Counted from the stretch's first letter, positions 1 through 12,592 are shown. The stretch is DNA of 64,000 nucleotides from Gerris lacustris (GCA_951217055.1 OX578277.1:62218388-62282387); one strand, 5' to 3'. The notes: generated by a model from the letters alone, not told the origin. Translations and numbers: made by a program.

Positions 1-1560
1 TGTACATATATTATCCGTATTCAAAGTCTGTCCGTGAGTATTTGCAAGTTCTATCCAATTTCTGCACCAAAATACCTTTTTTTTAAGAACTTCTTTTACA
101 AAAAAATTTGGTAGTCTATCTTCCGGCAGGTCTAGGGCCTGAAGCACATAATTTAGGTTGGTCCTAAGGGTTTTATAGTAAAGAGGTTGAATCCCTGTTT
201 CAAGATAAAGAACATAGTTAGGTGTGCTCATAGGTAACATAAATATCTTTTTTAGGAAATAGCGTACTATTTTCTCCACCGATTCCGACTGTATGTATCC
301 CCATACCTGCTGTCCGTACAGAACAATCGATTCTACAGCACTTGTAAATACTTTATATTTTACTCGGAAGGAAACATTATTTTGACAAAAAAGATTAGAC
401 CAGAGACTGTTGATAGCCCATTTCCCCGATTTTAATTTTTCTTCTAAGTGCATTTTCATGCTTAGGTTGGACGTAATAGTTATTCCTAAGTACCTATATT
501 GTGATACTACTTCAATTGGCTCGCCTTTAAACCACCATTTTTCCTTCTTAGAATTTTTAGCACCGTTCCTAAAAATCAATATTTTCGATTTCTCTAGATT
601 GACCACTAGTGACCAACGATTACAGAATTCTTCAAGCTCTAATATCATTTTCCTCAAACTTATAGGATCCGGCGCTAATAAAACCAGATCGTCGGCATAC
701 ATCAGCAGTTTTATATTTTTTCCATTTATGCATATTCCTTCGGATAAGGTCTCGTTTAAATCGTTTATATAGAGGTTGAACAAAATGGGGCTAAGCGGGC
801 ATCCCTGTCTTAGCCCGGCTTTAATTTCAAAAAAAGGAGTGACACCTCCCTGATTCCATACACACGCCTCCGTATTGCTATAAATCAATTTAAGAGCCAT
901 AATAAATTTTTTCGATACTCCTAAGACGGCCAACTTGTAGTACAAAGCTTCTCTATTTATAGTATCGAAAGCCGCCTTGAAGTCGACAAAAAACGCGTAG
1001 ACTTTCTTTCTTTTGACGGATGTGTGCAGTTTGATAATACTCATAAGATTAAATATATTGTCACAGGTGGAGTAGGATTTTCTAAATCCAGCCTGATTCT
1101 CTACGATTACCTTATTACTATCCGTCCATTCTATGAGTCTTCTATTAAGCATCCCAGTATACAACTTGCCTAAAGTATCTAAGAACGATATTCCCCGGTA
1201 ATTAGAAGCCTCGTTGGGGTCTCCCTTCTTATAAATAGGGAAGATGATTGATTTATTTATTTTATTAGGCAGCTGTTCTAGATTGTAACAATTGTTAAGT
1301 AGGCAAACTATTTTCTCGAGTAAAATATCAGGCGCGTTTTTATAAAACTCTACCGGTATTCTGTCAATGCCTGGAGCTTTATTGTTCTTCGATTTGTTCA
1401 AAATAATTTTAAGTTCCTCTAAGCTAAACATTTTGTCCAGTTGTTCCACATATTTAGGCTCTAGGTTATTACTAAGTATATAAGGTGTTGGTTTAGTCTG
1501 GTTTAACAGCTGATTGAAGTGTTCTACCCAATTTTCACTTCCGATTGCATAAGAATATAA
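1..1560 (-). mobile_element. Non-LTR retrotransposon (LINE) ORF2, reverse transcriptase part, 5'-truncated and running off the window
   Basis: Read on the minus strand, one frame is open from about 1725 to position 1 with no stop. Homology to LINE reverse transcriptase starts near 1556. In order it shows the APGIDRIPVEF block (about 1350-1380), NYRGISFL (about 1190), NQAGFRKSYST (about 1080-1100), the first catalytic Asp in FVDFKAAFDT (961-990), GLRQGCPLSPILFNLYIND, and the YADD catalytic motif at 688-699. The thumb region after it contains YRYLGI (about 481) and SAVESIVLYGQQVW. The reaction is target-primed reverse transcription of the element RNA. No endonuclease domain lies upstream: sequence above 1560 is AT-rich and unrelated, so this copy is 5'-truncated, as LINE insertions usually are. 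The reading frame is undamaged over about 520 codons, which suggests a fairly young insertion. The clade (Jockey, CR1 or other) cannot be assigned by eye. Confidence 0.93.
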
Positions 1561-1611
1561 TATAGTTATATTAAAGTAAAGGGGACAACACACTAAAAAT
1601 GCAAAATACAT

Positions 1612-2606
1612 TCTATTTTTATATTCTATGTATAGAAGGAGACAAAAATAGGAATTAAGGGTTTTACTAAATAATAATCGGCAAGAATAACATAATATTA
1701 TTTAGTTATTATGTTAATAAATAAACTAGAGAAAAAAAAACTACTGAACTGAGTTCTGAACTCTAAATCATAACATTCTCAACTTGGATTTAATCACTCA
1801 TTTGTGCTTCTCTCAAGATACATTTATATTTATTAAATAATTCCGTATACGCAGAGATTATTTCTATCATTGTTTACTACATTTGCTTGCCCCCCCCCCC
1901 CCCCGGTAACGCTGGGGTGGACTCAACGCCAGCGGTTATTAGTGCTCCACGTGTTCTTCAATAATGTAATCTCGATCGAATATGAATAAAAATTTAAAAT
2001 TAACTAAGAACAAATATCTAAGATTAAATTAAACGTGTTAAGAATTAACTTAGCTTCATTTGCCAATTTAATTAATGAAAAAGCAAAATTAACTTTTTCG
2101 TTTAATACTAATTATAATTATAAAGATAAGGTTTCTCAAATAATCTTAAATATTCTTCGCATATTGGGAACAAAATTTAATTATATACGTACTTTCTTGT
2201 ACCTTAAATATTATTCCTATGATGAAATACCAAGGGACTGTAATACAAACAACAACCTTCCAATAGTGAATATAATCTACAAACTTTACTGAATAACATT
2301 CAAAATCACAAACTGTTTACTTAGTAACTGCAGAAAAAGGATCCATCCAAACGGGATCTGTTTGCTGAACCAGGTCTCCCATACCCAATTCTGCTATGTA
2401 CTACTTCTAGTAATTTCGGAAAATAGCTATTATCAGCTATTATTTATATAATCGAGTAGTGTCCCGACGACGCACCTTGACATGAATTGTTATTGCTAAG
2501 CTAAGCTAACCACATTTATTCCAAAAAAAAAATAAATGTCACAAACATTCATTTTTATGTTTTCTATGTTTTATTTTTTATGTCGTAGCCACAGCTTAAC
2601 TTCTAG
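1612..2606. other. AT-rich stretch without a recognisable gene
   Basis: I see no supported coding sequence. The 85-codon ORF at 2035-2292 is AT-driven and shows no family motif. A run of 15 C occurs at 1890-1904. Confidence 0.6.
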
Positions 2607-2608
2607 TA

Positions 2609-2790
2609 CAGTAGAACCTCGCTTACACGACCCTCAATAACACGAAAACCTCACTTACAAGTGTAATTTTCAAATCCCCTTGAGATTGCCATAACACATA
2701 ATGTTAAATTAACCTCTATAACACGACTATTATTATCCAAATAACCTCAATAACACGGTTTTTTTCCAATTCACAAAGTAACTCAGAGAT
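2609..2790 (+). mobile_element. One end of a pogo/Tigger-type DNA transposon
   Basis: The sequence TA followed by CAGTAGAACCTCGCTTACAC is the typical start of pogo/Tigger elements. It is followed by several degenerate repeats of an AACCTCNNTAACACGA-like motif, which is characteristic of the subterminal part of such elements. The preceding TA (2607-2608) would be the target dinucleotide. I could not find the matching opposite end nearby, so the copy is either truncated or its other end is too diverged to see. No transposase remnant was noticed. Confidence 0.6.
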
Positions 2791-3793
2791 ATTAATGAAT
2801 TAATAATTCCTTTTTAACCAATATTTTAATTACAACCTTTCATTCAAACACCAAATTAATTTATATTATTTAAAGCAAATAGCTGCTGACATATAAATGT
2901 AATAGTCATCCCAATATAAATTTAAACTAGCTAAGCGGCAAAGGAAAAATGTCGTGAGAAATTTCCAAGCATTATCTTTTTTCAACTTTTTTCTTGAAAA
3001 TTAAAATCATAACTAGGTCACACATTTTCTCTTTGAAATTTACCACACACGTTCACTATTCATGTTGAAGCCAAAAGTCAGGAGTGCCATACCTGACGCA
3101 AATCTCGCCAGTGAACCGTAACTTATGCACCCGACATTATAGCGGGTTTGAGGTGGGCTCACTGAGTTTTTCGACCTATAACAGTTCATAAGGGCAAACT
3201 ATTATCATCAAAGGTGGTGGGCCCTAAAGAAAGTGGGTCATACTAAGGGTTTTGCAAGTTTGCTAGGTCCGTTATTCTTCATTGTACTCATATGTCATAT
3301 TTTTACTGAAAGGTCCGTTTTCATTTTTAGTAGAGTTTAAGGTTCATTGTTGGTAAGCCACTACCGTTGAGTGACCGTACTCCTTCCCAGAACCCAGCGT
3401 AACCCTTTCGCCTCCTCTAATATCTTACATCTCTCCAGGTCATTTTTTCATTTTCTACGTTTCAAAAATGTAAACCATAAAGACATATGTCATAAGGCTA
3501 CTTCAAGATTTCTATCGCTTTAAATAAATATGTAAAAGTAAGTTTATTTTACATTCTATTGAAATGTTCAATAAAAAACATATTATACGTATGACGTTGT
3601 TTTTAACTTATTTTATTCTGTAAATATTACATTATAAATAAAGTTTTATGGCTAAAGGCGCTATTAACTTGCATTAAATATAAATTTAATAAAATTAACA
3701 TCAAGAGATCATTAAAGCTAAAGGAAATTCTCTATTCGTAGGCCTAACTTAACTTAACTATTAGCTCAGTCAATAAAGGCCAAAAACAGGCTG
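2791..3793. other. AT-rich intergenic DNA, nothing recognised
   Basis: There are no long ORFs, no protein motifs and no clear terminal repeats. The part at 3060-3420 is less AT-rich but translates to nothing I recognise in six frames. Confidence 0.5.
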
Positions 3794-3795
3794 TA

Positions 3796-4528
3796 CCCGC
3801 AACTAATTAGGGGAAATCTGGATTTTTTCCTAATGATAGACTATGATAAGAGGTATATTCTCTCAAAAGTCCCCACTTCTCCCCCTTGTGCTTCCCCCCT
3901 ACCCCATCTTAAAGTTCAAAATTTACTTATTTTTCACTTTTTACGCAAAACTATTTATTTTTTGAAGAGAAGTGTTATTAACAAAAATATTTCTCACATA
4001 ATTCTGCACAATAAAGGTCCTATGCATGTTTGAAGTGAGACATACTGTTTTCGAGATATTGTTGATAAAAATTCCAATTTTTCATTTTTTCGAACCAAGA
4101 TGTGCGCATGTGCAAGATAAAATAATTGGCACAGAAGGTTGAAATTTATATATGATCAACAATAGGCTAAGTATGACCTACCATCCAAATTTCATTAAAA
4201 TCAGAAGTGTTGTTTTTAACATATCTTGATTCGCAAAAATAAAAAATTGGATTTTTAATCAATAATATCTCGAAAACGGTATGTCTCACTTCAAACATGC
4301 ATAGGACCTTTTTTGTGCAGAATTATGTGAGAAATATTTTTGTTAATAACACTTCTCTTCAAAAAATAAACAGTTTTGCGTAAAAAGTGAAAAATAAGTA
4401 AATTTTGAACTTTAAGATGGGATAGGGGGGAAGCACAAGGGGGAGAAGTGGGGACTTTTGAGAGAATGTACCTCTTATCATGGTCTATCATCAGGAAAAA
4501 ATCCAGATTTCCCCTAATTAGTTGCAGG
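3796..4528. mobile_element. Foldback MITE with about 310-bp arms, TA target site
   Basis: The left arm (about 3796-4104) and right arm (about 4215-4528) are inverted copies of each other, beginning CCCGCAACTAATTAGGGG on the left and CCTGCAACTAATTAGGGG on the complement of the right. A TA dinucleotide abuts each end (3794-3795 and 4529-4530), consistent with a Tc1/mariner-type duplication. The two short ORFs at 3833-4033 (+) and 4291-4560 (-) are mirror images of the same arm and are not genes. Part of the arm (the Lys-rich-looking AAAGTTCAAAATTTACTT segment onward) is shared with the foldback at 33759-34910, so the two are related families. Confidence 0.8.
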
Positions 4529-4530
4529 TA

Positions 4531-5096
4531 AAAACCTTTATTAACTGGGGTATATGTCAAAATAGTATAATAAACAATAATGAATTGGAAGATTTTTTGA
4601 CTCTTGAAATACTTTATAATTTTTAAGAACTACATAATATGTGGTTAGGTTTTAATAAATAGGCCGATAAAACTCACACTTTTTATTGAATTTTATTTAT
4701 TTGTAGAACCTTTTTTAAAAACTTATAAATATAAAATGTATAGCTCAGGATATAGCGAACAAAAGAGTGATTGACTAACATCAAATTAATCTTTTGGGGC
4801 CTGTAAAATATATGTAGTCGGCTAAGTTCATCTGCGGTACATAAGCTCGTCAGCTTGGCAATAGGCATTTGAAAAAAAAAAAAAAAAAAACTATGGACAG
4901 GCCATTTTGGTGAACAATGTGATTTTCATGATCCAGAGTACAAAAACAGTTTGTAGGCCAAAAATCAAGATGATGTTAGTTTGTTACTTGATAAGTGACC
5001 ACTCTTATTTGGAGTAATAATTGAATAACTAACCTATCAAGTGACAAGCTAAAATTAACTTGATATTTAGTCTACTAACTAGTAGTAGTGGTAAAT
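4531..5096. other. AT-rich stretch with a poly-A run, no gene seen
   Basis: The 61-codon minus ORF at 4683-4868 has no recognisable motif. A run of about 20 A lies at 4872-4891. Nothing else is supportable. Confidence 0.5.
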
Positions 5097-5097
5097 C

Positions 5098-5396
5098 CGG
5101 CACTGCCCGGCGTGGCCGTGTGGATTAAATTACTTACCACGTCTGCTCGGCCATCACTGAATCAAAGGCGGTACCGGCCGTGAAGCTCTGATTTATATAT
5201 GGCTCACTAATGATCACATCATACTCGCTTCGGCGTACAATGTACAGAGGGATGATGTGTGAAGTGGTTGGAACTCTCTACCGCACGGGGATAGTAAAAT
5301 GGTCCTAAAAGATGCCCTAATTGCTAAGTTCGAACAAGTGGTTCGTCCTACCCGTCTAATACTAGTACTAGGACCTTACTATTACTACATACAAAA
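5098..5396 (+). mobile_element. tRNA-derived SINE, copy 1
   Basis: This is homologous over about 300 bp to the inverted copy at 51443-51738. The head has an A-box-like GTGGCCGTGTGG (5112-5123) and the shared block CACGTCTGCTCGGCCATCAC. The B box seen in copy 2 is degraded here (GGTACCGGCC in its place). The body contains ACATCATACTCGCTTCGGCG, and the 3' end carries the conserved GTGGTTCGTCCTACCCGTC followed by a short TAC/TAT-rich tail. SINEs of this kind are transcribed by RNA polymerase III and moved by a LINE. I could not define its target duplication, so it is probably older than copy 2. Confidence 0.8.
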
Positions 5397-8120
5397 AAAG
5401 AAAAAAAACATACCTAATAGATTATCTTAAATACTTTAAAGTTTCGATTTAACTTAACCTTGAGTAAGGTTAAAATATTTTTAAATAGAATATAGGATTT
5501 GTGGTTTTTTTCTGTTTAAGGCAAATCCAGCTTAAATGAAAATAGTTACCTAATCTTATGGGTTTTTCTCAGGTGGAAGTAAATAAAACAATCTATTCAT
5601 TTATCTCTTTCTATGAAAATGTCTTATGAAGACTCATAAGTTAATAATTGTATTGTCTTAAATTTCGAGGAGATCTGAACAGGGTTTTGTTAATACCAAT
5701 AGGAACCTCCTATCATAAAGATTTAAAGGGTTCTAATCATCACCCTCGTCTATTAATATATTGAGAATAAAAGCTCACTATTTACTGATTTAAGTTTTAT
5801 AAAGTGTTAGTATTATTAATTCCTCTTTACGTGATGTCATTCAATATAAACATCAATTATCAGAATTAATACTATAATTAATAAAAGGTGATTCACAAAA
5901 TGCACTCTATAAATTAGTTGATAATTGATAATTCTTGTCACCGCTTTTCATCTTAGTTCATTATCAAAATAGTTATGAATCAACAAAATTAAATTTTAAA
6001 AGAAGTTAAGGGTTTATTTTAATAATCTATGTTTATATTTAAACATTAGTGCAGCTGATATAAAAACAGATTTAATTCTATTGAGAAACAATAATGCATC
6101 TCTTTGGTATAACTCTCAGTTGAGTGCCTTGTGTAAATTTATACACTTAATACGTCAGGTGTAAATGGTAACATCATTACCATTTATTAATATCGAATTA
6201 TAACACTAGTGTTCAGTTTTCAATAGCAAAAAGTGTTTAAAACGTATATTATGCTATCATTTCGTAGTACATTTTCCTTCATTTATATATATAAATATTT
6301 CTTAGCAATAAAGTAGTTTTAATTCTTACAAGATTACGTAGTTATGTTAAGTCGGTGAGTCACAACAAAAGGGCATTTTATATGTGTCTCTGAAGAAGTT
6401 CATATTAGTTCAAAGATGAAGAGGAAAGAGGGTTTTAACAAAATTCGATTTAAACATCGTCTTGTGAGCCGACGCGACGTCGCATAATAGATTTAAAATG
6501 ATCAAAACGTCTCCGAAGAGAATTATTTAATTATTTTGGCTCCTTCTGACTAATCTAATAAAGTCATCGTTATGCTCAATCCAATAAAATGTATAAATAA
6601 GCCTTCACACATTTTATTAATAAGGGTCGGAGATTAAGGCAAGACTCAGGTAAGGGAGTCTTACCTTAATCTCCGACATGAAGTAGACTGGACTCACTCA
6701 TTAACTTTTCTTTTATATAATGCAAATCTACTTGTTCTACAGTCCGGTACTGATGATGGCCTTATGAAGGCTGAAAGCTTCTTTGTGATTTAAAATAAAC
6801 TGATTACGTAGAGACTATTAATTTATAATGTTCATTGAGATGTTTCTCGTCATCTCACTTCTATATTAAAAACTGAATGCTAGAATAAAAAGAATAGAAT
6901 GATTGAAATAAATAGAAGTATATTCTGTGCCCAACCCAGAAGTAATAATTTAAAAGTGTAGTGCAAAGACCCCTGCAAGTAATTCACAAAGGAAATCAAT
7001 GGCCACCAATATATTGCCAAAAGGGGTGAGTGATTAAGGGCTAGAGTAGAAGGGTGAATCCATCCTTATTTACCCATTGAGTCATCCTTCAGTGTCAGAG
7101 GGAGGCTCCCTTCGTGGTCAAGCCCACCCTTCCTTAAATACAAATTTCACATGGAGTTTTCTCAACCCCATGAAGAACCATCAAAACTAATTGCTTTCCT
7201 AAATGCCTTTTTTCTTTTCAAATATATTATTGTAGTATTTCAAAGTTTTTATTTGGCTTTTACTCTGTCACATATGTATTGAGGAAAGATTTATTTTATA
7301 TTTATAACTTCTGAAATTATGAAAAAAAAAAAAAAAAAATGAACAGTATTTCAACTGCATAAAAAATAAACTTCGCTTGTTACGAATTCAAATTATTGTA
7401 GCTTTGACTAAAGATATAAAGGAATAAATAAACTACATTGCTATTATTAGAACCAGGAGACCAACTTATTAGGTTCTTTCTTTCAATCTAAATATTGTAT
7501 TACAAAAGTTAAACTGTGCATTAGGATAATATAGCAGTCCTGGCTTCTTCCTGCATACGTTATATTCATGAAAAATTATTTCTACCGCTTTGACTTCAGT
7601 CTATCCCCTCACAATTAGTTCCTCTGATATCTCCTGACCAACCAACCATCCCTGTTAGCTATTGCAGCGTTGGCTTTGATATTCGCTATCATATAATTTT
7701 AACTTAACGTCGATATAAAATCTGAATTATTTGAGTACATAATAGAAATATTGCCACTGGGTAAACTTCTCCACTCAAAATTCACTATGTCCAGTTAATC
7801 GTCACAATTAATTGCATAAAAGCTTTAATAGCAAATAATTATAATTTTGTAACAAACAATTACATAAATCTTTAAAAGAAAAACTATTTCTTCGATATTC
7901 ACAAAAGGTTTTTTTTTTAATTCACAAGAAAATAGAACTCAAGAAATAAAAGTAATAAAACTGAGTAACCGTGACCATTTTTCGTCATGTCACTATATTT
8001 TTTTTCACCATATCCTCAACCAATATATTTAAGGTGTTCGTTTGCTAGGTTCAGAATTAACAACTTGTAAACTGCCAATTTATCAATAAGAAAAATATCG
8101 TCAACTACAGTCTGTTCCAA
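5397..8120. other. AT-rich intergenic region with one strong hairpin
   Basis: No gene or clear transposon is supported. Two sites are listed separately or as findings: the 22-bp inverted repeat at 6626-6677 and a hammerhead-like CTGATGA...GAAA string at 6750-6779. Confidence 0.45.
6626..6677. repeat. Short inverted repeat, 22-bp stem with 8-nt loop
   Basis: GTCGGAGATTAAGGCAAG... at 6626-6647 pairs with 6656-6677 at 21 of 22 positions. The region around it gives no terminal repeats or duplication to mark a full element. Confidence 0.8.
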
Positions 8121-8335
8121 ATGAGTCTTAGTGTGTTGACAGCGCGGGAAAGTAAAGAAAATAAAGGGGGAGCCAGAAAGGAAAATAGAAGGAGAGGAGG
8201 GAAAATAGAAAGTTGAGGTTACAATTTTAAAATCATTGCACTCTCCAATGAGAGTGCAATGCACTTTGTGCAATGCTCTCCACTTTATTTCCATTTTTTT
8301 TTACTTTCCCTCATTTTCAACACACTAAGTCTCAT
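8121..8335. mobile_element. Small MITE-like element with inverted ends
   Basis: The left end ATGAGTCTTAGTGTGTTGA (8121) matches the complement of the right end, ATGAGACTTAGTGTGTTGA (8335 inward), and the similarity continues into a GGGAAAGTAAA block on both sides. The element is 215 bp long. Inside, 8235-8245 and 8250-8260 form a perfect 11-bp stem around a 4-nt loop. The minus ORF at 8016-8294 runs across it and is not a gene. The target duplication is unclear and the superfamily is not assigned. Confidence 0.6.
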
Positions 8336-10100
8336 ATGGCTCAGACTCTAAGCAAGCAGTTAAAATTCATTCCAAATTAAATTTTAAGACTTATTTTTGA
8401 GTGAGGAAAAAAAATAATAAAACATTATAAAATGATAGTATATTTACAGTAATTCGTCCGCATAAATAGTCAAAGTAAATCTATATAATAATTAGAGTTA
8501 CAAAAAATGTTTGTGGTCTTTAAATACATTTAAAACGAATAAAGTATATTAAAAAATATAGGTGGGCGAAAAAAAGTAATTGTTTTATTTTATTATATTC
8601 AATTATAAATCCATAATTATTAAAATATTTTCATAGCATAAGTAATAAGCAATTATATTTTTTTAAATTTTTTGGAGGTATCACAGTTTTCCAAAAATGA
8701 AGTGTTAAAAGCTAAATGTATGCGAATCTAATTTTATAAATACTTTTTATATTTAAACACAAATCGTAAAACATCGTTTATTATTCAATTCGAATATTTC
8801 AATTTATTAATCTAAAACAATTATTAAACGTATAAATAAATAAAAGGAAAATATACACATGGCAAATAGAAACACTAAGAGATAAAAGAATATTATTTAA
8901 ATAAAAGTAAATGATATCAAGGTTATTGATTCATTTTTTATCATTTTATTTATTCAATTAATTTACACATATAACATAAACAATTTAAGTCGCACATTAA
9001 TAGACAGTCAGAAATAAGAAAATTAAATGCATGAAATAATGTATGGCTATGTCTATGTCTACAAAATTTACTAATTAATGCTGCACTCAAAGAATTCAAT
9101 ATAAATAAATTTTTTTATTATATTTCCTATTCCTTGTGATTGACGATTTGATTTTCTGTATGACTAATCATATAGAAAATCATATCGTGTAGACATTTTA
9201 AATTAGGTTGTGACAAAATCACAAGGGAATGCATAACATAAATCACATAGTGTAAAATGGCCTTAAATTAAACATCAATATGGACCTTGTTTTTATATAT
9301 ACTAATGATATACTAAAATACTAAACCAGCAGTTAAAATTAATTTACTGATACTAAACCAAACGTTACTGCAAGACGGAGCATGTAGCTTATTGCAGAGC
9401 CGTTTTTATTTCATGCCGAGACCCGAGGCCGGTACCAAATTTGCTGTGACAGAAGAAAATGTATCTTCGTACAAATATGTTTTTTTTTTTTTTTGTTTTT
9501 TTTTCTTTATTTCTTTAGTCACAACTACAATTTTACAAATATGTTGTTGAAAATTGAATCTTAAGGATTTTGGTTATGAACACTCCAGACTGTTCTTCAG
9601 CTGTGTACAATCACCGAAAGTATGATTAATATGGTCCCAGAGCGTAAGGAGGTTTAGGCTGTTGATTAAATAATAAGTCATCAATAATTATAATAATTAA
9701 AAATACACTGCCAATCAGAGTGGCACATAGCTTCCTCGTTCACGTCCTATCGCGCCTGTCGCGTATATAGCTATGCGCATCCTATAGCTCGCGTCCTATC
9801 GCGTATACTTTAATGATTTTAAGCTTTTATAATCCATTAATGTCTAATTTATTTTATTTCCCCCCGAATTAAGCATTGTCGCCAGGTCTCGAGGTCCCTA
9901 GGCTCGCTGTGCTATAGAAGAGATAGGTCAAATAGAGAGGTGGGGGAACCAAACCACCTCCTATTTACCTCGTCTATCTCCCTCCCCGCGATCTCCATAA
10001 TAAAAACTATTTAGTTTTAGCGATCTTTAAAACTTTATAGTGGTGTTGCTGTTGGTTTTATTAAAAAAATTATTTGTAAAGAATGTTTGTCTCATTGAAT
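8336..10100. other. AT-rich intergenic region, no gene seen
   Basis: Six-frame reading shows only short AT-driven frames. A long T-rich run lies near 9480-9510. The segment at 9700-10000 is less AT-rich (repeated CCTATCGCG strings) but I recognise nothing in it. Confidence 0.45.
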
Positions 10101-10102
10101 AG

Positions 10103-10252
10103 ACGAAGTTAGATTCCAATTTTAAATTTGTAGTTCACGTTTACGCGAGTGTTGCGCGCTAACGCTTATGCGGATAACGTTGTCCAACGAACTCATCCTG
10201 GGCATTGGTAAAACGAACATAAATCGGTCCACTTTTACTCAAGTTATCGTCA
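10103..10252 (-). repeat. Fragment of the hairpin-ended repeat family
   Basis: The complement of this segment matches the internal part of the two full copies at 18032-18925 and 49955-50714: the strings around GTCCAACGAAC, TTTACGCGAG and ATAACTTGAGTAAAAG are shared. Neither terminal hairpin is present, so it is a fragment or an older relative. Confidence 0.6.
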
Positions 10253-10264
10253 CACGTTTCACGG

Positions 10265-10435
10265 TTCGCGGACACACAGACCGACAGACAGACACGAGAC
10301 CAAACATGTTCCCTGATGTCTGAAACGGAGATCTGTCTTGGAATTTTTATAATCGGAGAAATAAAACTTTTTCTTTCTCAAAAAGTTAACACAATGCTTC
10401 CGTTACTTTCGGTAAGCTCGGAAGCAAAATAAGCA
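10265..10435 (+). repeat. Dispersed repeat, copy 1
   Basis: This aligns by eye with 53160-53310 in the same orientation: both have a GACAGAC-type run, CATGTTCCC/AATGTTCCCC, ATGTCTGAAAC, an AATTTTT stretch, AATAAAA, CAATGCTTCYGTTAC and GGTAAGCTC. The edges and class are not defined. Confidence 0.55.
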
Positions 10436-10977
10436 TCTGTATTAAATTAAACAACAATAAATTCTTCGGATACCGTCTTTCCTATCAAATGTAGCTCTGA
10501 CTATCGTAGCTAAGGATGTGTAGCGGTAATAAAACCTATTCTTATTGTCATTTAGTTTATACGAATTTATTTAAATTGTATTTTTGTTTTATTATTGTAA
10601 AATATAAAACATTTAAATAATGTCCACATTTTTTCGCGGACCACTGAAATTTTCTCACGACCAACAGTTGGTGGCGACCAGTATAATAATATATTTGAAT
10701 ATATTCTGTTATCAATGACAGCTGCTTGGGAAGAGTTCTTCTCTTAATTTAGTCCTTAAGTAGTCTTTAATTTAGTAAATAATTGGCCAGATATATCAGG
10801 TGCTTCTACCTTCTTCAGTTCAATACTAAAATAAATAAATAAATTGGTTTTTTGACTTAAAAATAAATATAAACGATGTCGCGTGAAGAAAAAAAAATTA
10901 TTTATCGAATATAAAATTTTAATCATTTTCAAAAATAATTATTTTTATCACTAATGTTATAACTACTTTTACAAAAG

Positions 10978-11178
10978 TTACATAATATTGACAGACTTTT
11001 TTAAAAAAGCAAACTTATCATCATTAATTACATTATGTTTGTCAAAACATTCTTTGGTGATGCAAGACATTATGCAAACATTGGAATTTTTACACTGAGT
11101 CATTGGACATTTCAGGGATAAGAGTAATGTTGATAGTATAATGTAATTCCTTTTAAGCGAATAGTAAATATTTAGCAC
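10978..11178 (-). CDS. Small cysteine-rich ORF, possible secreted peptide or terminal exon
   Basis: The minus-strand ORF has 66 codons and starts MLNIYYSLKRN. A hydrophobic stretch (YIILSTLLLSL, about residues 12-22) is followed by five cysteines in about 24 residues: KCP, QCK, VCI, SCI and ECF, then DKH and a Lys-containing tail ending at a stop. That layout resembles a signal anchor or signal peptide followed by a disulphide-rich peptide. The Arg/Lys before the hydrophobic run and the lack of a clear cleavage site argue for caution. It sits 1.4 kb downstream of the Shisa-like gene on the same strand. I do not recognise the family, and an AT-rich genome gives such ORFs by chance. Confidence 0.25.
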   Translation of the reverse strand: MLNIYYSLKRNYIILSTLLLSLKCPMTQCKNSNVCIMSCITKECFDKHNVINDDKFAFLKKSVNIM

Positions 11179-12592
11179 AATATTGCTTTTTAGTATCCAT
11201 CTTTTTTTCTTGATTTTTTAATTGGATAGAGAGGCAAAGCTTTAACTTGTGTATTTTATTTACAACACACAATAATTAGGTATTGAATCATTTTGACACA
11301 AATAAGTAGCAATTGTATTTATGCCTAAATACCTTTTATGTACATTTAGAAATTCTATCCACATGTTTACATTTTTTTCAATAAAAAACTTTATTACAGG
11401 TACACAACAATTTAGAATATATCTGTATATAAAAAAGTTAATTCGTACATTTATTTAGAATATAATAATTTTTTATTTATTTATTTCTTTTATCTTATAC
11501 CTACTCTAATTTAAAACAATATAAGTTCAAAGAAAATGGATGTTACACACATATCTGGGAATCATACAATGGTGAATGTATTTCAAATAACTCATAATTA
11601 TTATTTTTAACAAACAAACAAACAAAAAAAAAAAAAAAAAAAAAAAATACAATTACTTGTATGTAATTAATAATTAAACATGGGGTAGGTCGATCTTAAT
11701 TGTATTCATAGTTTGGTTTGAAAATTACCTGATACATTTTTTCTTGAGAATTCTATTTAATTTAGTCCAAAAGAGGACGTTTTAAGCCCTTCGTTGTTTC
11801 CAATATTTTTTATTTATAAATTTTAGAAATGTTTGAACAAAATTTTAATTTTTTTTTAAAAAGTCTTAAAAATTAATTGAAAAATTTGCTAAATACATTT
11901 ACAATGATAAACTTCTTTGTACCTTCTTCATTTTATTTGGCAATACTTTTAACAGGGAGTATATAATATTATTATGCTTTAAATCCCAAAATAAAATAAT
12001 AAAAGAGTATCTTTATTTAATAAACTATTTCCTCTATTCATTTCTGCAGGCAAGAATTGCTAGTCCATAAGAATAATGAATAAATCCTAATTAACATGAG
12101 TTTTAGTCTCTGTATGCAAATAAATGGTTTAGTTGTCAATTGTAAAACATAGGTATTATACATGCATAAAATGATCAATATTATTCAGTAAAACCGACTA
12201 TCGTCTCTTAAAGAGGGACAGATACGACAAATATTTTAATATATTTTTAGATTTATAAAAAAAAGTCATAATTTTCCATTGACATTATAATAATTATTTT
12301 TTAAAGAGAATCTTATGAAATATTTAGCATTATTTTAATAATTATTTTAATGAATATTAAAAATTAGCAGAAAACAAAAAATGTATAATATATATTAATA
12401 AATTCAATTCAATCAATGTTTATTCTTCTTTAACATTTAATAAATATTGGAGTTAAATCATGTTATTTATTCTCCTGAAAGTATATTTGAAGAGATTGAA
12501 ATGATAAAGTCATATCTCGTGCTAAAACGTAAACGAATTCGAATATAAATACTGATTAAGGACGGTTTTGGATCTTGTTTTAAAAATTCAAT
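11179..12592. other. AT-rich DNA downstream of the Shisa-like gene
   Basis: Nothing coding is seen. On the minus strand an AATAAA polyadenylation signal appears at about 12419-12424, roughly 170 bp past the stop codon of the Shisa-like ORF, and could end its transcript. An A-rich run lies at about 11624-11647. Confidence 0.45.

Noticed and set aside
3833..4560. Two similar ORFs on opposite strands (PTSPPCASPL...)
   Set aside because: They are the two arms of one foldback element, so their similarity is structural, not evidence of a gene family.
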